Positions 24,201 through 39,200 of a stretch of DNA of 64,000 bases are shown here, in pieces. The position numbers were made by a program, and so were the translations under genes. The notes below the pieces were generated by a model that saw only the letters and a list, made by a program, of their open reading frames with translations, searched no databases and had not been told where the DNA came from. The stretch is from Leptodactylus fallax (Eukaryota; Chordata; Amphibia; Anura; Leptodactylidae). The first letter of the stretch is position 1; every line of letters starts with the position of its first letter. The stretch spans positions 7,648,001-7,712,000 of the forward strand of contig CAMRHE010000028.1 in the NCBI GenBank assembly GCA_947044405.1, given 5' to 3'.

Positions 24201-27200
24201 TTCCAAAAGTTTCGGGTTTGACCTGAACCTGAAACTTTGGGGGTTTATCACCCTCGAACTGGAAGTTAAATTATTATACTCTAGTAGTCTCTTCAGTCCC
24301 CAGAATATTATAGGTAGAGGCCCAAGGGAGGAATAAAATTGGGGTTAGATCCTTAGATGAAACACATCAATGTTTGTATCGACTGTACCGGGAAGTCTCT
24401 GTGCACACACACCTTTTGGTCAGCCAAACACATATCTTCAGTCGGCTTCTTAAGCTCCTTGGCCAGCTCTAGTTCTAAGCGGCGTTGTTCGAGTTTCCGC
24501 TCCTTATTCAGGCGTTTCTCATCTTGCTTTTCCTGTTTTAAACGCTCTCTCTCCTATAGGAAAAACAACAGGAAAATGTAAACCTTTATTAATATCTAAC
24601 AATCTGATGCCAGTATTCTAAGGGCATATCCGTGTCTGTGAGGGAGTGAACAAGCTACTCGGCCTGGTCTAGAGCAGTTAATTGTATCTCTGTCCACTGA
24701 CTTGAATCTACCTTTGTCGAAGCTCCCTGCACAGCAGATGGCAGGGGAAACGCTGTACAGTGAGCCAAGGTCTCTTCATTCTCTTGATATATGGGCGTTC
24801 TAAAAATCGGACCCCCACCATTCACACTATTATGGTATATAAAATAGAAGGGTTTTTCCCATCTAGGAAATTTATGGCATATCTACAGATATAGATCCCT
24901 TCCCTCTGGGCCTTGTGAGTGTTCAGCTCTCTCCATTCACTTCCACTGGAGTTCCAAAAACATCCAGGTTTGCGATTGTTTTTGCAATTCCCATACAAAT
25001 GAATGGAGAGAGCCAAGTATGCACAGCCACCTCTCCATTCACACGGGCCACAGGAAGGGGGTCCCCAACCCCCGTTTTTAAGATAAGTGCAGACCCCAGA
25101 GGCGAGACCCGCATTGATAAGAGATTTATAGTACATCCTGGGGATATGCCAAAAATTTCCTTTAAAAGGAATGTGTCACTATTTTTTTAATTTTTTTTTT
25201 TAATTAAAACCAGATTGTGAAATCTATCACTTATTTCTAATCTGTTTTTATTTTCTGATTGTAGATTTTTTTTTACACTATTTTCTGTAAATGATGATGG
25301 GGGCGGCCATCCTTCCGGAGTTTCTCCTTTGCTCTATTAACAACATTTACCGATACGCTTTATAGAAATGTCATGGCCATAGGCAGCAATAGTCTGGAGC
25401 TGATAAATTGAGGTCTATTGGTGAGTTTTCTAGACATTCTCTGTATGTGGTGGGGGGAGAAATATAAGCTGTGACATCATCTATTGTCAGTAGTGGACAC
25501 ACTGATGGGTCAGTGGTGTTATCTATAGAGGTGTTATCTTTTATTGCAATGCATATAGAGGTATTATTTTCTATTGTAATCCAGTCTGTCTTGTCTGTGC
25601 TGTAAATGAAATGGCAAGTGGCAGTCTATTACTAGGCTTAGTGGCCAGTGTGAAATCTGCAGACTATAGTATTTTTTTAATACAGATAGTGACATGAAAA
25701 ATTAAAAAATATATCAAAATTTCTGTTTGAAAAATTGGTTAAAAATAGGTTTAAAAAATAGGTAATTTCTGATGACACTTTCCTTTTAAATATCTATCCC
25801 CTTTACCTACCTCGGCTTTTTTACGGGCTTCCACAGCCTTCAGAAGCATTATGTGCTGTCTCCTCCTCTCTCGCTCCTAGCAAAATAAAAACAGAATAAG
25901 GCACAGAGAGCCAAATTCACCATTGGAAAAAAAAAAAAAAATACACAGGGCATTTGGTGAACATGAAGCTGAGAGTTGCAGATTTAGCACTGACACTAGT
26001 CACGGTGAATGCTATAAATACAAGGCACATAAGGTCAAGTTGTGCACGTTTTAGTCAAGGTTTAGAAAGCGGGTACACAATCATAAGCGGTAAAAGTAAA
26101 GCAATGAAAAATGAAGACGGTATAAAAAAAAGAAATAAAAAAACATTGCACAAAGTTTACTCATGGTCAGTTGCAGCGTGATGTTCCATTGTAGGGTCAC
26201 TAAGGAAGCAGAAATACTGACTGAAGAGATGGACTGAAATGGGCTGTCACCTCATTGCCATGTTTAAAGGGAACCTGTCACTTTTAAAATGGAGTCGAAC
26301 CTGCCTGTAGCACGTTATAGAGCAGGAGGAGAGGAGCAGATCGATATATAGTTTTGTAACAAAAGTTCCAGTATTATTAGTCATGTATTCCTTTATATTT
26401 CTACCCATTTTGGGCTTAGGAGTCCAGTGGGTGGTCTTATCAGTGACTGACAGTCTCCCCTGTATGGGTTTCCACCAGAGAGAGCCATCAATCAGTTATA
26501 GGACCGCCCCCTGGACTCTCAGGCCCAGAATGAGCAGAGATTGAAATAAATAAATGACAAATAATACTGGAATTTTTCTAACAATCCTGTGAAGTTCCTC
26601 CTGCTCTATATATCATTCTGCCTGCAGACTGGACTGAATTTTCAACATGACAGGTTCCCCTTTAAAGGGTATCTTCAGCTCTGAACCCGCTGTGCAGGTT
26701 ATGTAGAAATATAATCTACATGAGAAGTTGAGTGTATTTGTGAATACTTTGGATTATTTATCATGTCACCACCTGTATTATATTCCAGATTTGTATCTAT
26801 AGTTCTGCTGGTTGTCAGTCAGCGAGCTTGTTGTCAGATATACCCTAACATTCTACCTGTGCATTGCCTGATGTAAAGACTATTTCCCAGAAGTGAAATA
26901 ACCAGAGTAAGCTACTGGCCAGAACTGCTGAGAGATTTCAGCTCTGAATCCTTCAGAAATGTTAATGCATCTCTGGAGTATAACACAGACTGTAACTCGG
27001 TATCAGTACAAGATAAGTAAAAGAAAGTATATAATAAGTTGTTCAACTTTTTATGTATATTACTTCTATACAGGATGTAAACCTGAAATGATCAGAGATG
27101 GACGTACCCAATAAAATATCACACACACAGGCAACATTCACGTCAGCAGGATCCTCATCGATATCACTTACTGGGCTGATGAGCCATGCTGATATATATG

Positions 27201-30200
27201 ATGGTCTAGGCCACAAAGTGACAAGGTGACATGTCCATTTTCAGCACTTAAGCCCTATTTTGTGACAGCTCATCCGACTAACACTCTCTTTGTCTAAATT
27301 GTTGCTTTGCCCTTCAGGCTAGTTTAAAGAATATGCTAGAAAACTGCCAAGGTGGCGATTCCCTAATGCAATGTTATGATCTGCATTGCTCCCTTCAGCT
27401 GCGGTTCTGCTTAGCAAGGTTGCTGAGAGGTTGAAATTCCCTTGGTTTACACTGCAGACCTGTCAACAAATGAACTGCAGATCTGTCAGCAGACCAACTA
27501 TAGACCTGTCACCAGACCAACTGCAGGCCTGTCAGCAGACTAATTGCCGGCTTGTCAGTAGACTACCTACAGACCTATCAGCAGACCAACTATAGACCTG
27601 TCAGCAGACTAACTGCAGACCTGTCAGCAGAGCAACTACAGACCAGCCAGCAGACCAACTACAGACCTGTCAGCAGACCAACTGCAGACCTGTCAGCAGA
27701 ATAACTGCAGGCCTGTCAGCAGACCAGTCAGTAGACTACAGGCTGTAGTTTATAGCTGTTTGTGGTATATGAACAGTCTGCCCAATCTGCCACTGTATCT
27801 GCAGGTGAACAATAATAATAATATTATATTAGGGAAAAGCTATATCTATATATATATGTGTATGCAAACATGAGGTCTGTTCATGAAGAATATAAACATG
27901 CATGAATGTAAAAATAAAAGGATTATCCGACTGACGCTCCTTTGATGCACTGCATAAAGTTAGTAACGCTGCACCTTGAAGGATTCTTTTGACTGTATGT
28001 ACTGTATGCCTCTCAATAAATACATCTGGGAATGGCTAATAACATAAGGTTCAGAATTTAGAAAGGAAAAGTGTATATTTTATTTCTATGCAGTTGGGCC
28101 TGATCGTCTAGATATATGCCTGTCAGCTTATCGGGAGTACAGCAGTGTGACATGGGTTAATGAGCGGATGTATGCAATGCACTGCGCTGTTAAGCCATGC
28201 AGGGGGAGATGTCGTATGACAGCAGCCAGTGCTACACTTTATGCATTGCTAGGACAACCATATCACAACCAAAAAAAATAAAAAAAAAATCACGATGCGG
28301 TGTTAAGACGTACAAAAATAAACATACCCATACCATATCTAGTCTATGCCTCTCCAACTCCTGGTAGAAAGAGTTGGCACATTATTATGAAACAGAAATA
28401 AATGCAGATTACAAAATAACCATTTTGTGAAGAAATAAAGAAAAGAGTCAAATTACCCCAAGAAGCACCCAAAACCAAAGCAAGGCAAGTAATAACGGAA
28501 GCAGGAAACATGGTGCAGATATTATACTAACTGTGAGCTATTCCAGCTAGGAAGTAGCAATACAATATGCATCCGATATACAGGATCAGTCAACGTATAG
28601 GAGAACGGGGTACTGGTATCTGGGCACTAGTGACATCACTGAGCTATAAACAAGTGCGGCTACTTTAAGAAAATTAGTGCAAAAAAAAAAAAAAAACATG
28701 GTCCGAAACATCCAATTAGATCACGGATTCCATTTTCTGGTATCTTTCCATTGCACTAATTTACATAAATAAGCCTCAGAGTCATGTGACACAATGAGGT
28801 CATTATTTATTTTGCAAAATGGCAGCTTCCGGTCAGATGATAACAAGTGTACACTTTAACTCTATGTATGCATTTTAAGGTAGTATTAAGTTATATAAGA
28901 AAAGTACAGACCTGGTGCTTCAAGAGAACTGCCTGCTGACGCCGCATTTCCTTCTCCTTAAAGAAAGAAAAAAAAATTATTACAAATAATTATAGAAATT
29001 TGTATTTATTTATAGTAACATAACTATTGCAGAATTGAGAATTATTTCCGTTCTAAATAATGCATGGGAAAAATATCTTGACATACGGTACATGACTACA
29101 GGAAAGTCTAAATGTATTCTGCATATGCATTAAACTTTATTTTCCTGTGGTGAAAACATAACATGCTTTTGGAAGAGTCAAGAAACAGTGGGGACTACAA
29201 GCACCCCCTAGAAACGAGAATAGCGAATAACTGCGCCATTACAATGTAGTTGTTGTTGTTCCATAGCTCTCCAGCAGATGGCAGAGCAGAGTGGGCTCTT
29301 ACACGGCAGACATTAGCCCTATTGAAGTAACAAATCTGAGTTTGTCATTTGGCACAATGTGAGGACGTGTTATCTTTGGCTTTGTGTAGGTCTATAGAAA
29401 CACCTTCTCTATCATCTTATATACAGAATATAGGGGCAAAGAAACAAACGGTTAAATGACAAACTCAGTCCTGATATATTTACATAGGTATACGGCTTCC
29501 TAAAATTTGCCAAAAAATTGGACTTTATGTTTCTGTTGGTCTGCATATTTTGAAAAGCGCTGTATCTAATATTCATAGATGATAGAACTGATGGTTTGAT
29601 ATTCATGTCATGGCAAACGCAAACATAAGAAATGGAACATGTCGGCTCTTACTGTTCCTGCTGAATCTGTTTAACGGTACACTAAATCTAGAAATATACG
29701 AGTAAACAGGAGATAATCTTGCCCCCACTATCTGTCAGTCTGCAGAACTTTCTGTATGTTCTTGTAGAAATCTTGCAGAGATCGAGGGGTTAATCTTCTG
29801 CTGATCTGCTCCATGTCTGGCCATGCACATGAGACATCTACCTGCAGAACGGTGGTAGGTGCAGCTTATTACAGTGCTACCTCCTGGTCATTGTATGTCT
29901 ATGACCACAGACCTCAGATTGCTGCAGATACATATATAATGTGTATGGCCAGTCTGTGTCTGTAGTGGAGGGAGGACCTTAAAGGGAACTTTTCAGGTCA
30001 ATTTGAGACACTAAACACCCACAGGTCCTTATGGTCCGGGGGTTTAGTGTTCCTAATAACCCTCTTGTAATGCACTGAAACACTTTGTACTTTTGTACTT
30101 ACCTAACATCTATACTGCAGTTGTTAAGTGAAGTCAGGGAAGTATAGCTCGGCTTCACTGCACACATGCCAGACCTCGAGCGCATGCGCACTGAAGCTAA

Positions 30201-33200
30201 GCTGTACTTACCTGGCATCACTGAGGACTAAGGACTAATTGACCTGTCAGGTTCCCTTTTATAACCTTTTGCCTTACTGCACACAGGGCAGAGGGGGGAG
30301 GCTCCTGCTGCACACTTGGGGTTGTACAATGCTGATCTGGGATCCATAGAGAAGATTTCTTCATATATTTCATAGTCCTAATTGCAATGAAATAAGATCA
30401 ATGTATATCTATCTATATATCTATACCTATGTACGGGCTACATACTGTAAGTTATAAATATCATTTTCTATATGTTCAGACTCCCAGCAGGACTTGTTTT
30501 AAAGATTTTTTTTCCTCATCCAGGTAATGAATTACAGCGCAAAAGTTTCAGTAACTCCCTAATATACTTTGTATATGATTTCCTTATTAGTCTAAGATCT
30601 CTGCTTGCTGTCAGTACATGGACACTTTTTTGCTTTCTTACACTCTTACAAACCCTTGTTCTATTTATATCTGAAGGTTTGCTACAGTTGTATCCAGTGT
30701 AGACAACACCACGTGATTCCAGCCTGATACATTTAACTGCACTGATACTTTGTAGTAAAGCTAGACTGGATATATCTATAGCAAATCCTCAGCCATAAAT
30801 GTCAGATTGATAAGGAATCCATCTCTGGGACCCCCATTTATTGGACAAATGTGGGACCCTTCAACCCTGACTGTTCTGGTGAGACGGCTATTGGTGCTGT
30901 GTCCATCCAGAGATTGAATTTAGCGTGTGTGACTTTGGCTCTTCTTTTTTTTTTCTGGTCCATGAAACTTATGGACACAGCCAATCCTGCTTGCTCTCCT
31001 GGCCTATAAAGGCTCAGGGGACTTGCCTTGCTCACCTGTCAGATCAGGGCTTTGGGGATTTAGCTTGCTCACCCAACAGATCAGGGCTCAGGGGACTTGG
31101 CTTGTTCACTTGGCAGATCACGGCTCAGGGGACTTGGCTTGTTCACCTGGCATATAAGGGCTAAGGGGACTTGGCTTGTTCACCTGGCAGATCAGGGCTC
31201 AGGGGACGTGGCTTGTTCACCTGGCAGATCAGGGCTCGGGGGGGTGTGGCTTGTTCACCCAGCAGATCAGGGCTCAGGGGACTTTACCCTCCCGTTTGGT
31301 GGGACTCCCACCTATCAGCCACTTATAGCATATTCATAGGATATGCAATAAATATCTTTCATGGTAAAGCCCCTTTAAGCTCTGAAAAATCCCCTTTTGC
31401 CTTCTTTACTAAATCAAAAATGTTTCTAGTAAAAGCCAAATTCAAGCTATTGACTTCTATCGATAAATGTAAGCTAATTGGCCCCAATCCAATTTGATCA
31501 GATTTCACTTGGAAGACAATATGGCCGTTATATATACACCTCAATATTACAAACCAGATTTCAACATTCACTTCATCCTGCTCAGATCTAACTACATTTG
31601 GGTTTCAGTTTAGATACGTAGGTTTCTCAATGCAGCAGAGAAGAGTTTGCAATTTGTCTTACTTCAATATCATCACATTACAAGTTATTTTTGGCTTACA
31701 TGGGACTGCAGTTAAAGAGGACCTTTCACGTCCTCAGGCACATGCAGTTTTACATACTACTAGAAAGCTGACAGTGCGCTGAATTCAGCGCACTGTCGGC
31801 TTTCCCGTATGTGCCCCGGGGCTGGAGATATCGGGGGTCTAAATTTCACTGTTCACTGTCAGAAGGGCGTTCCTGACAGTCTAGCTGCGCTGTGAGGAAC
31901 GCCCTCCCTGACAGTACTCGTCCGTAGCCCTGTACTGGGGGGCGTTCCTCACAGCTCAGCGTCATCACTGGGCTATAAGAAACGCCCCCTCTGACAGTTC
32001 TCGGCTATGGACGAGGACAGAGAGAGGGGGCATTCCTCTTTCACGTCCTCCTTATACATGAGGACGTGAAAGGCCCTCTTTAAACCTATATTTATGACAT
32101 TAGTATTTATTTACATGCCACTTGCCCCAGGCCCCTCAATACGATTTTCTACAGCCTAGGTAACTATAGCATACACTGTACTGTCCCATATTATATCTTA
32201 AAGAGATTATGCCATGAAAAATATTTATTCTCTATCCATAAGATAAAATGCTGAGAGTCTGCATTCACAACAGGCATAAAACACCCTCTGTTCTTAGGAT
32301 CAGTGGGGCCTCAGTCATCATATATATATACAGCACATATCCCGACCAGCTGTATTTTCAACTGGTTATATCTCTGTATATAATACAGATAGAATTGTGA
32401 TCTTGGTGTCATATGAAAGCAGAGAATCTACTTTTTCATATGACATCAGAACTGTTCTTTTTTCAATCAAAGGCAGTCACGGACAATTTTTTTTCAGCTT
32501 GATCATGCCATGATTTTTGCGACTGATTCAATATCAATCCTGATGGGGATAATTACTGCGCAAAACCATGGCAGAAAGCTGAGGCTTTGCTTTGGCTTTC
32601 TGCTGTGGGTGATACAGGGCCAATATCTGGAGGGGAATCTGAGGCGGAAGACCACCTCCAGGTCCTCTACAAAACCTTCCATATGAACTTACCATTACTA
32701 AGTTCAACAGGAGTCATATACAGTACACTCCTTCTGATGGTGAATGAAGACTGGCTGAATTTGATCATTTAAAGGGGGTATCTGAGATCTTACTATTGAT
32801 GATCTATCAGATTGGTGGGGGCCAGACTCTTGACACCTCCACCGTTTTAAGGGACTTTGGCACTCAGGTGAGTGCTGCAACCTCTTTTTTCTGACACAGT
32901 GCTATACATTGTTATCAGTTGTGCGTTGTCCTGCAGCTCAATAAAGCTCAATCCTGTCCAAGTAAATGGGACAGAGCTACGTGTAGTACCAGACACAGCC
33001 ACTACATAATGCACAGCACTGTGTTTGGTAATGAAAACATCACATAGCTTGTCATAGAACCATGGACCCTTCAAGCACCTGACTTTGGGGGCACTGAGAG
33101 TCAAGACCCATCAATCTGATATTGATAGTCTATTCTAAGGATAGGCCACCAGTCCTGGAAACCCAGTGATGGCTGAATATTGGGAAGCAGGAAATTATGA

Positions 33201-36200
33201 GCTTCGCTCCAAAAACTGAGCTGCAAACACCACAGAAATATTACATGAAACTAATTGATAGTAAATGTTGGACCTATGGTGATAAAAGCTGGACATTCCT
33301 TTAATGTATTATTGTGGCCCTGTTATGTGGTACAATGTAAGTGTGTGGCCCCAGCCCCTTGTGCTCCCACTCTCTAGATTCTAGCAAAAGCATGTCACTT
33401 AGTCTAAGTGCCCTAATCAAAGCAAGTCAGACAGAAAACGGTTGCAAATGATGCTCTTATCTAAACTAACCTTTATCCGTTTCTCGGCCTCCAATATTTT
33501 GGCATTTGCTGCGTCTTCTTTCTTTTTCTTTTTAGCCTGTGCATGCAAAACAGGTCTCAAGGTCATGCAACAGCACAACTACAATCTGAACACTTTATCA
33601 GATGCTAGAGAAAGCCTCTTGTCCTACTGGGTGACAGAACAATACGGGATACAATGGAGCCCTACTTCTCCTGCATGCTAATGCTTATAGTCCGCCTGCC
33701 AATTAAATAATGGGTGTGCGACTAAAGGTCAGACACCCTTCATACTAATGCTCCGGCACTGGCTCATTATCTTAAATCAAGCATTAAACATTATGGGGGT
33801 AGAGATATAATGTGTTTCTATGGCGTAACCCTGTCTTGGCATTGTCTTTCATATACAATAATCAATCACCCATATAAAGTATCTTCTATTAACTGCAACC
33901 TATATGAATCACGTTTTGTACCAACATAAAACTGCAATGGCATGTAGGGTTTGCCACCATCTAAATAACAATGGTTTTGTCTTCATATTACAAAAAAGAA
34001 TGAAATGAACTTTATAGACTACTTCACTCCAGGAGTGGATATACCGTGTGCAGCTACCACCAACAAAGCCAGTTTTCTATTAGACTCCATGTAAGGGACT
34101 GAGATAATGAATTTCATGGCAACTTGTCTACGCCTAAAAGATTTTTATAGGTGAGGGCCTGGGAGCTGACAACTCCCCCGATCACTGAAACAAAGCTTCA
34201 GAAGCACTCAACGTCTGCATCCCTTGGGCTGAGATAGGCTTTGAGTGTGTGGTATACAGACTTATATACCTTCTATGGATCCATATACCACACAGTTGGC
34301 TCCCTGAGGAGAGTTGAGCAAAGTCAATCACAGTTGAAGGGGTACAGCGACCAGGGGAGCACTTCATTTCAGTGACTGGTGAGGGTCGGGAGGAAGGGGA
34401 TTAATGGGCTGCTGTATATATCAGCATATACAGCTCTCTGTAAGTCAACGCAGAGAGGGGCAGGATAAGGCAAGCGATGCGATCTTCTTGTGACTACATC
34501 AGACTCAATGGACCATGAGTCCAGTGTATTACTTCAGGACTCCTATTAGTCCAATGGCACAATCCTTTCTCGAAGTGTTTGGCTACTAGGAGTACGGACC
34601 TGTAGCTGTAATATGCTGCTCTTACATAGCGTGGCATAGAACACTGACAGATCTGCATCAACGTGAAGCTGTTGTGTCACATGTCTGAGTAGTGAACGCA
34701 GCATTAAAGGGAATCTGTCAGGTCAATCTGGGACACTAAACCACCCATAGGTCCTTATAGACCTGGGGTTTAGCTTGTTTGCTAGCATGCCTCCCGGCGC
34801 CTGCGCTTGCCAAAGATGGACACCCCGGCTTCACTGCGCAATTGCCGGAGGTACGGGACATGCACACTGAAGCTGAGGTGTACTCCTCTAGCTTCATTGA
34901 AGAACTGCGCAGGCACGGGGAGTACAGCGGCAGGGTGAATATAAAGTATTTTTTATTTTTAATGCTACCATGGATTGCGTGATTTGGGATACTAAACCCA
35001 GGTCCATATGGACGTGTGGGTGGTTTAGTGTCCCAAATTGCCCTGACAGATTCCCTTTAACAGCTATGTGCATGAAATAACCTCAGATCAATACAAAAAC
35101 AGTATAGTGAAGCATCTGCAAAATTATTGAACATTTTTTTTTTCCATTTCAACTGATTCAATTTTTGTAAAAGGTAGAATTGTGATGCAGGAACATTGCC
35201 TTGTGGAGTATAAACTATTGTAGATTATTTGGGCACCATTATCCTCTGTTTTTACACATCATGCACATGTCAGAGTATATATAAAGCTAAATGTAATGGC
35301 GCACTGGACCGACAATATAAAACATACTGCTTCAGCCTGCAGAGCCAAGACAACCCTGGAATAAATACAGCCCAACAACTGCATGGAAATTCCATGTGCT
35401 GGAATTGATACTTATGTCCTGTAAAGCACTTGCTATTCAACCTATAGCTCTTCATTATAAATATCCCACATAACACATTGTATCACTTCTGTATATAGTA
35501 ATATTTCCATACGAGCGCTATACATTTGAATGGTGGAGGACAAGATAGATTGTAACATAAAATATATTAAAACCTGACACTAATGCAGCATTGAAAATAT
35601 AAACAAGTATAATAACATTAAATATTACTTATAACATGTACTGAACATACAGGAAGTATTGACAACTGCCCAAAGTACTGACAAATGCCCCATTAGTTAA
35701 TGGTTATGTATATTAGATGTCTATGGACGTCTTACTGTATCTTCATATGCGTAAGTCTTCAAATGAAGACACACTGTACGAATCCTACAGAAAATAAACT
35801 GTGCCGTGTTTCAGTGGACATCATATTGCTGTTCTCCCTAATACAGTGACGTACGGCGGTACCATACAGAAATACACAGCATGCCTATGGCTCTGTGTGT
35901 CTCTGTACAGGGTCTGCCATGTATGATGCCAAAGTGTGAATGTAGTTGCTGTACATGTATGCGCCATGCACCTCTAGTACCCCTGTACAATCCTGATACA
36001 TGCCCAGGAAGTGCAATATATAGTAAGTCATATGGAAGAGACGCAGTAAGAACAACTCAGCAGATAATCCCTTATACCTCTAGAATTTGTTGGGCACGTA
36101 GTTCTTTTTCCATGCGTATCTGCTCAATTCTCTTGATTTTTTCCTAAGAGTAAAAGAAAGAAAAAAATGTTAAAATTATATAACTATATACAGTGTGTGT

Positions 36201-36201
36201 G

Positions 36202-36248
<47 letters not shown>

Positions 36249-39200
36249 CATTACAAGGCAGGTGGAAAACAAAATGTAGCTAAAATAAAATAATATAATA
36301 CAATATAATATAAAATCTATTAAAATATAATATAATATAGCTTCATGAGCATTTTCTCCCAGCTTTCCCAGACTCCTAAATGATCTGCCACATTTTATAG
36401 TTGGGGGACTGGACATGGAAATGTAGATGTACAACTTGTGATTTGTGTAAAAGATGGAGAGGTTCTTTAAGTCACTGTGTAAGTCGTGTATTTATTTAGG
36501 AAAAAGGACAACATCTCTTGTGTGACATCAGCTTTGGCGATTGATGCTGGTGTTGGCGACTGTGCGATCTGCACAGCTCTATGAATTAACACTGTTCCTG
36601 TTTCACTTAATCTTTGTCTCTTAGCTTAGGCTGTACCCTGTAACTTATTGTATATCATGCTGACTAACCAGTTTTACTAGTTTCTATTTCATTCCATTGT
36701 CTTTTGTGATATACTGTATATGTTATCTGTACATTCACAATGAGGAGATGTATTGACTTTTATAAGCAACTTACAGATATTGGGGCTGAGATAATGAGGC
36801 TCTGTGGTGCACAGGAAAAACTCCATCTATCCATCTGTTATCTATCCATCCGCATCTAGGTATTGTAAGAAGATAGCTGCTTCTATAACATTTATGTTAT
36901 GTATATGATCAGATATTGGGGGAATTTAATAAGACTGACATTTCCTATGCCAGTCTTAATCCATTATCTCCACTGACTTGAGACATATTACAATTATTAA
37001 CAGGCTTCATCCTCTTAATAATTCTGGCACATTTCAGGTGGTTACGCGCACAGATTTCGGGTATAACTTATGCCACTTTTCTGGCAAGGGTTATAGTAAA
37101 TTTCACGGGGAAGTTTCCACGTCCCGTCCTGCCTTGATCCCTGCCCTGCTCACTTTTTTAGAAAGTGGCAAGCAGGGTACAGAAAGAGCAAACTAGCAAA
37201 TCTTTGTCGAAAAAAAAAAAAAAAGGGCTATGCTCCACATCTACACCTGAAATCTAGCTTAGTTGGAACAATAAATTCCCCCAAAGTAAAAAGCAAAAAA
37301 CAGTTCTACATGCAAACATCTTATCTTAAAATGTTACCTGTTGCTTCATTATCTTAATTTGCTCCTTTTGCTTCCTCTTCTCCTCTGCAGCCATAATAGC
37401 TGGAACACATAATATGGCGACATTTATCAGAGGTAATTTACAATGGAACATATTGTAACAGAACACATGAGATCCGTATTTGTACCTTGCTGCTTCTTTG
37501 CTTCTTTTGCTGCTCGCACTTGCTCTTGTTTCTGAAGCTTTCGCAGAAGTTTTATTTGTGCAGCTTGTCTGGCGATTTCTAGAATCCAGAAAACAGAGAT
37601 GACGCCATGAAACGAACACGCATACATATTACATGCGGTCACAGCTTTTAGAACGTGTATAAGTCTCGTAGTCACTTACATTGTTTCCTGAAAAAGGCTA
37701 ACACAGTGTTGTCATCATGCCAGCTGTCAATTTTATGTGGCTGACACAGGCTGTGGGCCAGAAGAGGACACTATCTGGTACTAGTGACACTTTTTTTTGG
37801 AAGTGGTAACTGAACTACTCAGAAGAAGTGGACTGCTCCTACGTGCCCACATACACATGGGGCAACATATAAGCTCCCTGAAAATGTTATCGGAACCAAT
37901 AGCCCAGAGCTACTAATGTGAAAAATAAGGGCTCCTTAAGCCGAAACAGAAGAGAACATCAACTAATGCCCATTTAACATGGTAGTTCAGGGAGCCAGAG
38001 CTAAACACACATACCCTGGGCTTGGAGCTTTCGTAACAGTTTGGCTTCATCGTTCACAGCAAAATCAGGGTTCCCCACATTTGGGGGTCGTCCTTTCCTG
38101 CGTCTCATCCTTGTTTCTTCCCTGGCAAGCTGCCGCTCTGGATTAGGCGGTCGTCCTCTGCGCCCTTCCATCGCTCTGATACGTGGAACAATTTCCTCCT
38201 CGTTCAGAAGACACCATTGTAGTCCCTGTAAAAAGATGAAGAAGGATCAGTGCGATGACAGAAGAGCACCGCCGCCACCACAACTACCAGCGCGATGCAC
38301 ATGCAGTATAAAGCTCACCATTGCAGCATGAAATCATCATTTTATATGTGAAATATGCTGGAAAGGGTTATTGTATTCAGTGCTGAATGTTCGTGGGTTA
38401 ATCTTCATTTACACAAGGAATAAATTATAAAATATATGGTTTAGGTTTAAAGCAGGGAACCACGAAATATACCACCATGTAAACCACTACATATACTGAC
38501 ATTTCCCTAACAGAGTTCGCCTAGCCTAGCCAGGGGGTCCCCAGTAGACAGCAGTAGCAGAGCTGTCACTTCTACAATAGGGAGGGAAATCCTATGTCGG
38601 ATTTTGGTTCCCCACACACCTGATATTGATGGTGTGAAGGGTTTTAACCTAGTCCTCACATCTTTACATCAAGAAATAAGACAAGGGGCAAATATATCTA
38701 CAGGTTTTTGACGATGGGCTTTAACCTAGCCTTCAGATTTGTACATCAAGAGGCAAGACAGGGGGCAAATGTGTCTGAAAATGTATGTCATATTGATATT
38801 CTAATCTCATGGAGTCTGTCCCAGGGATTGACTGCCTTGAAATAAAAATGTAAAGAAAATAAAAAGTTACAAAATGAGCAAATGATACAGATGCACAAAA
38901 TACAAAGTGGATTCCTGATTTATTTTTGACCTCCTTCAATGACTTACATACAGTACCGACTAAAACTGGAGGCAATGAAATCCTGGAGCTCGGTAAGACA
39001 AGGGCAAATTCTTTATTTAGTCAATAGCTAAAGGAAAACTCCAATTTTAGTGATTTTTTTTATTTTGAGCTGGTCAGTTCATGTTTACTGCCTAAATAAT
39101 ATACAAATATAAAGGACATGAACAGATATACTATCTAGCACGTATATACTTACCTTCAACAAATGTGTTACCCTCAAGGCCAGTTCCATAGCCTACCCAG

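Noticed and set aside
27386..27595. Open frame with repeated LSADQLQACQQTNCR-like residues
   Set aside because: It is a reading of the ~23-bp minisatellite.
30925..31497. Open frames with repeated GLFTWQIRA residues
   Set aside because: They are readings of the 37-bp minisatellite in several frames.
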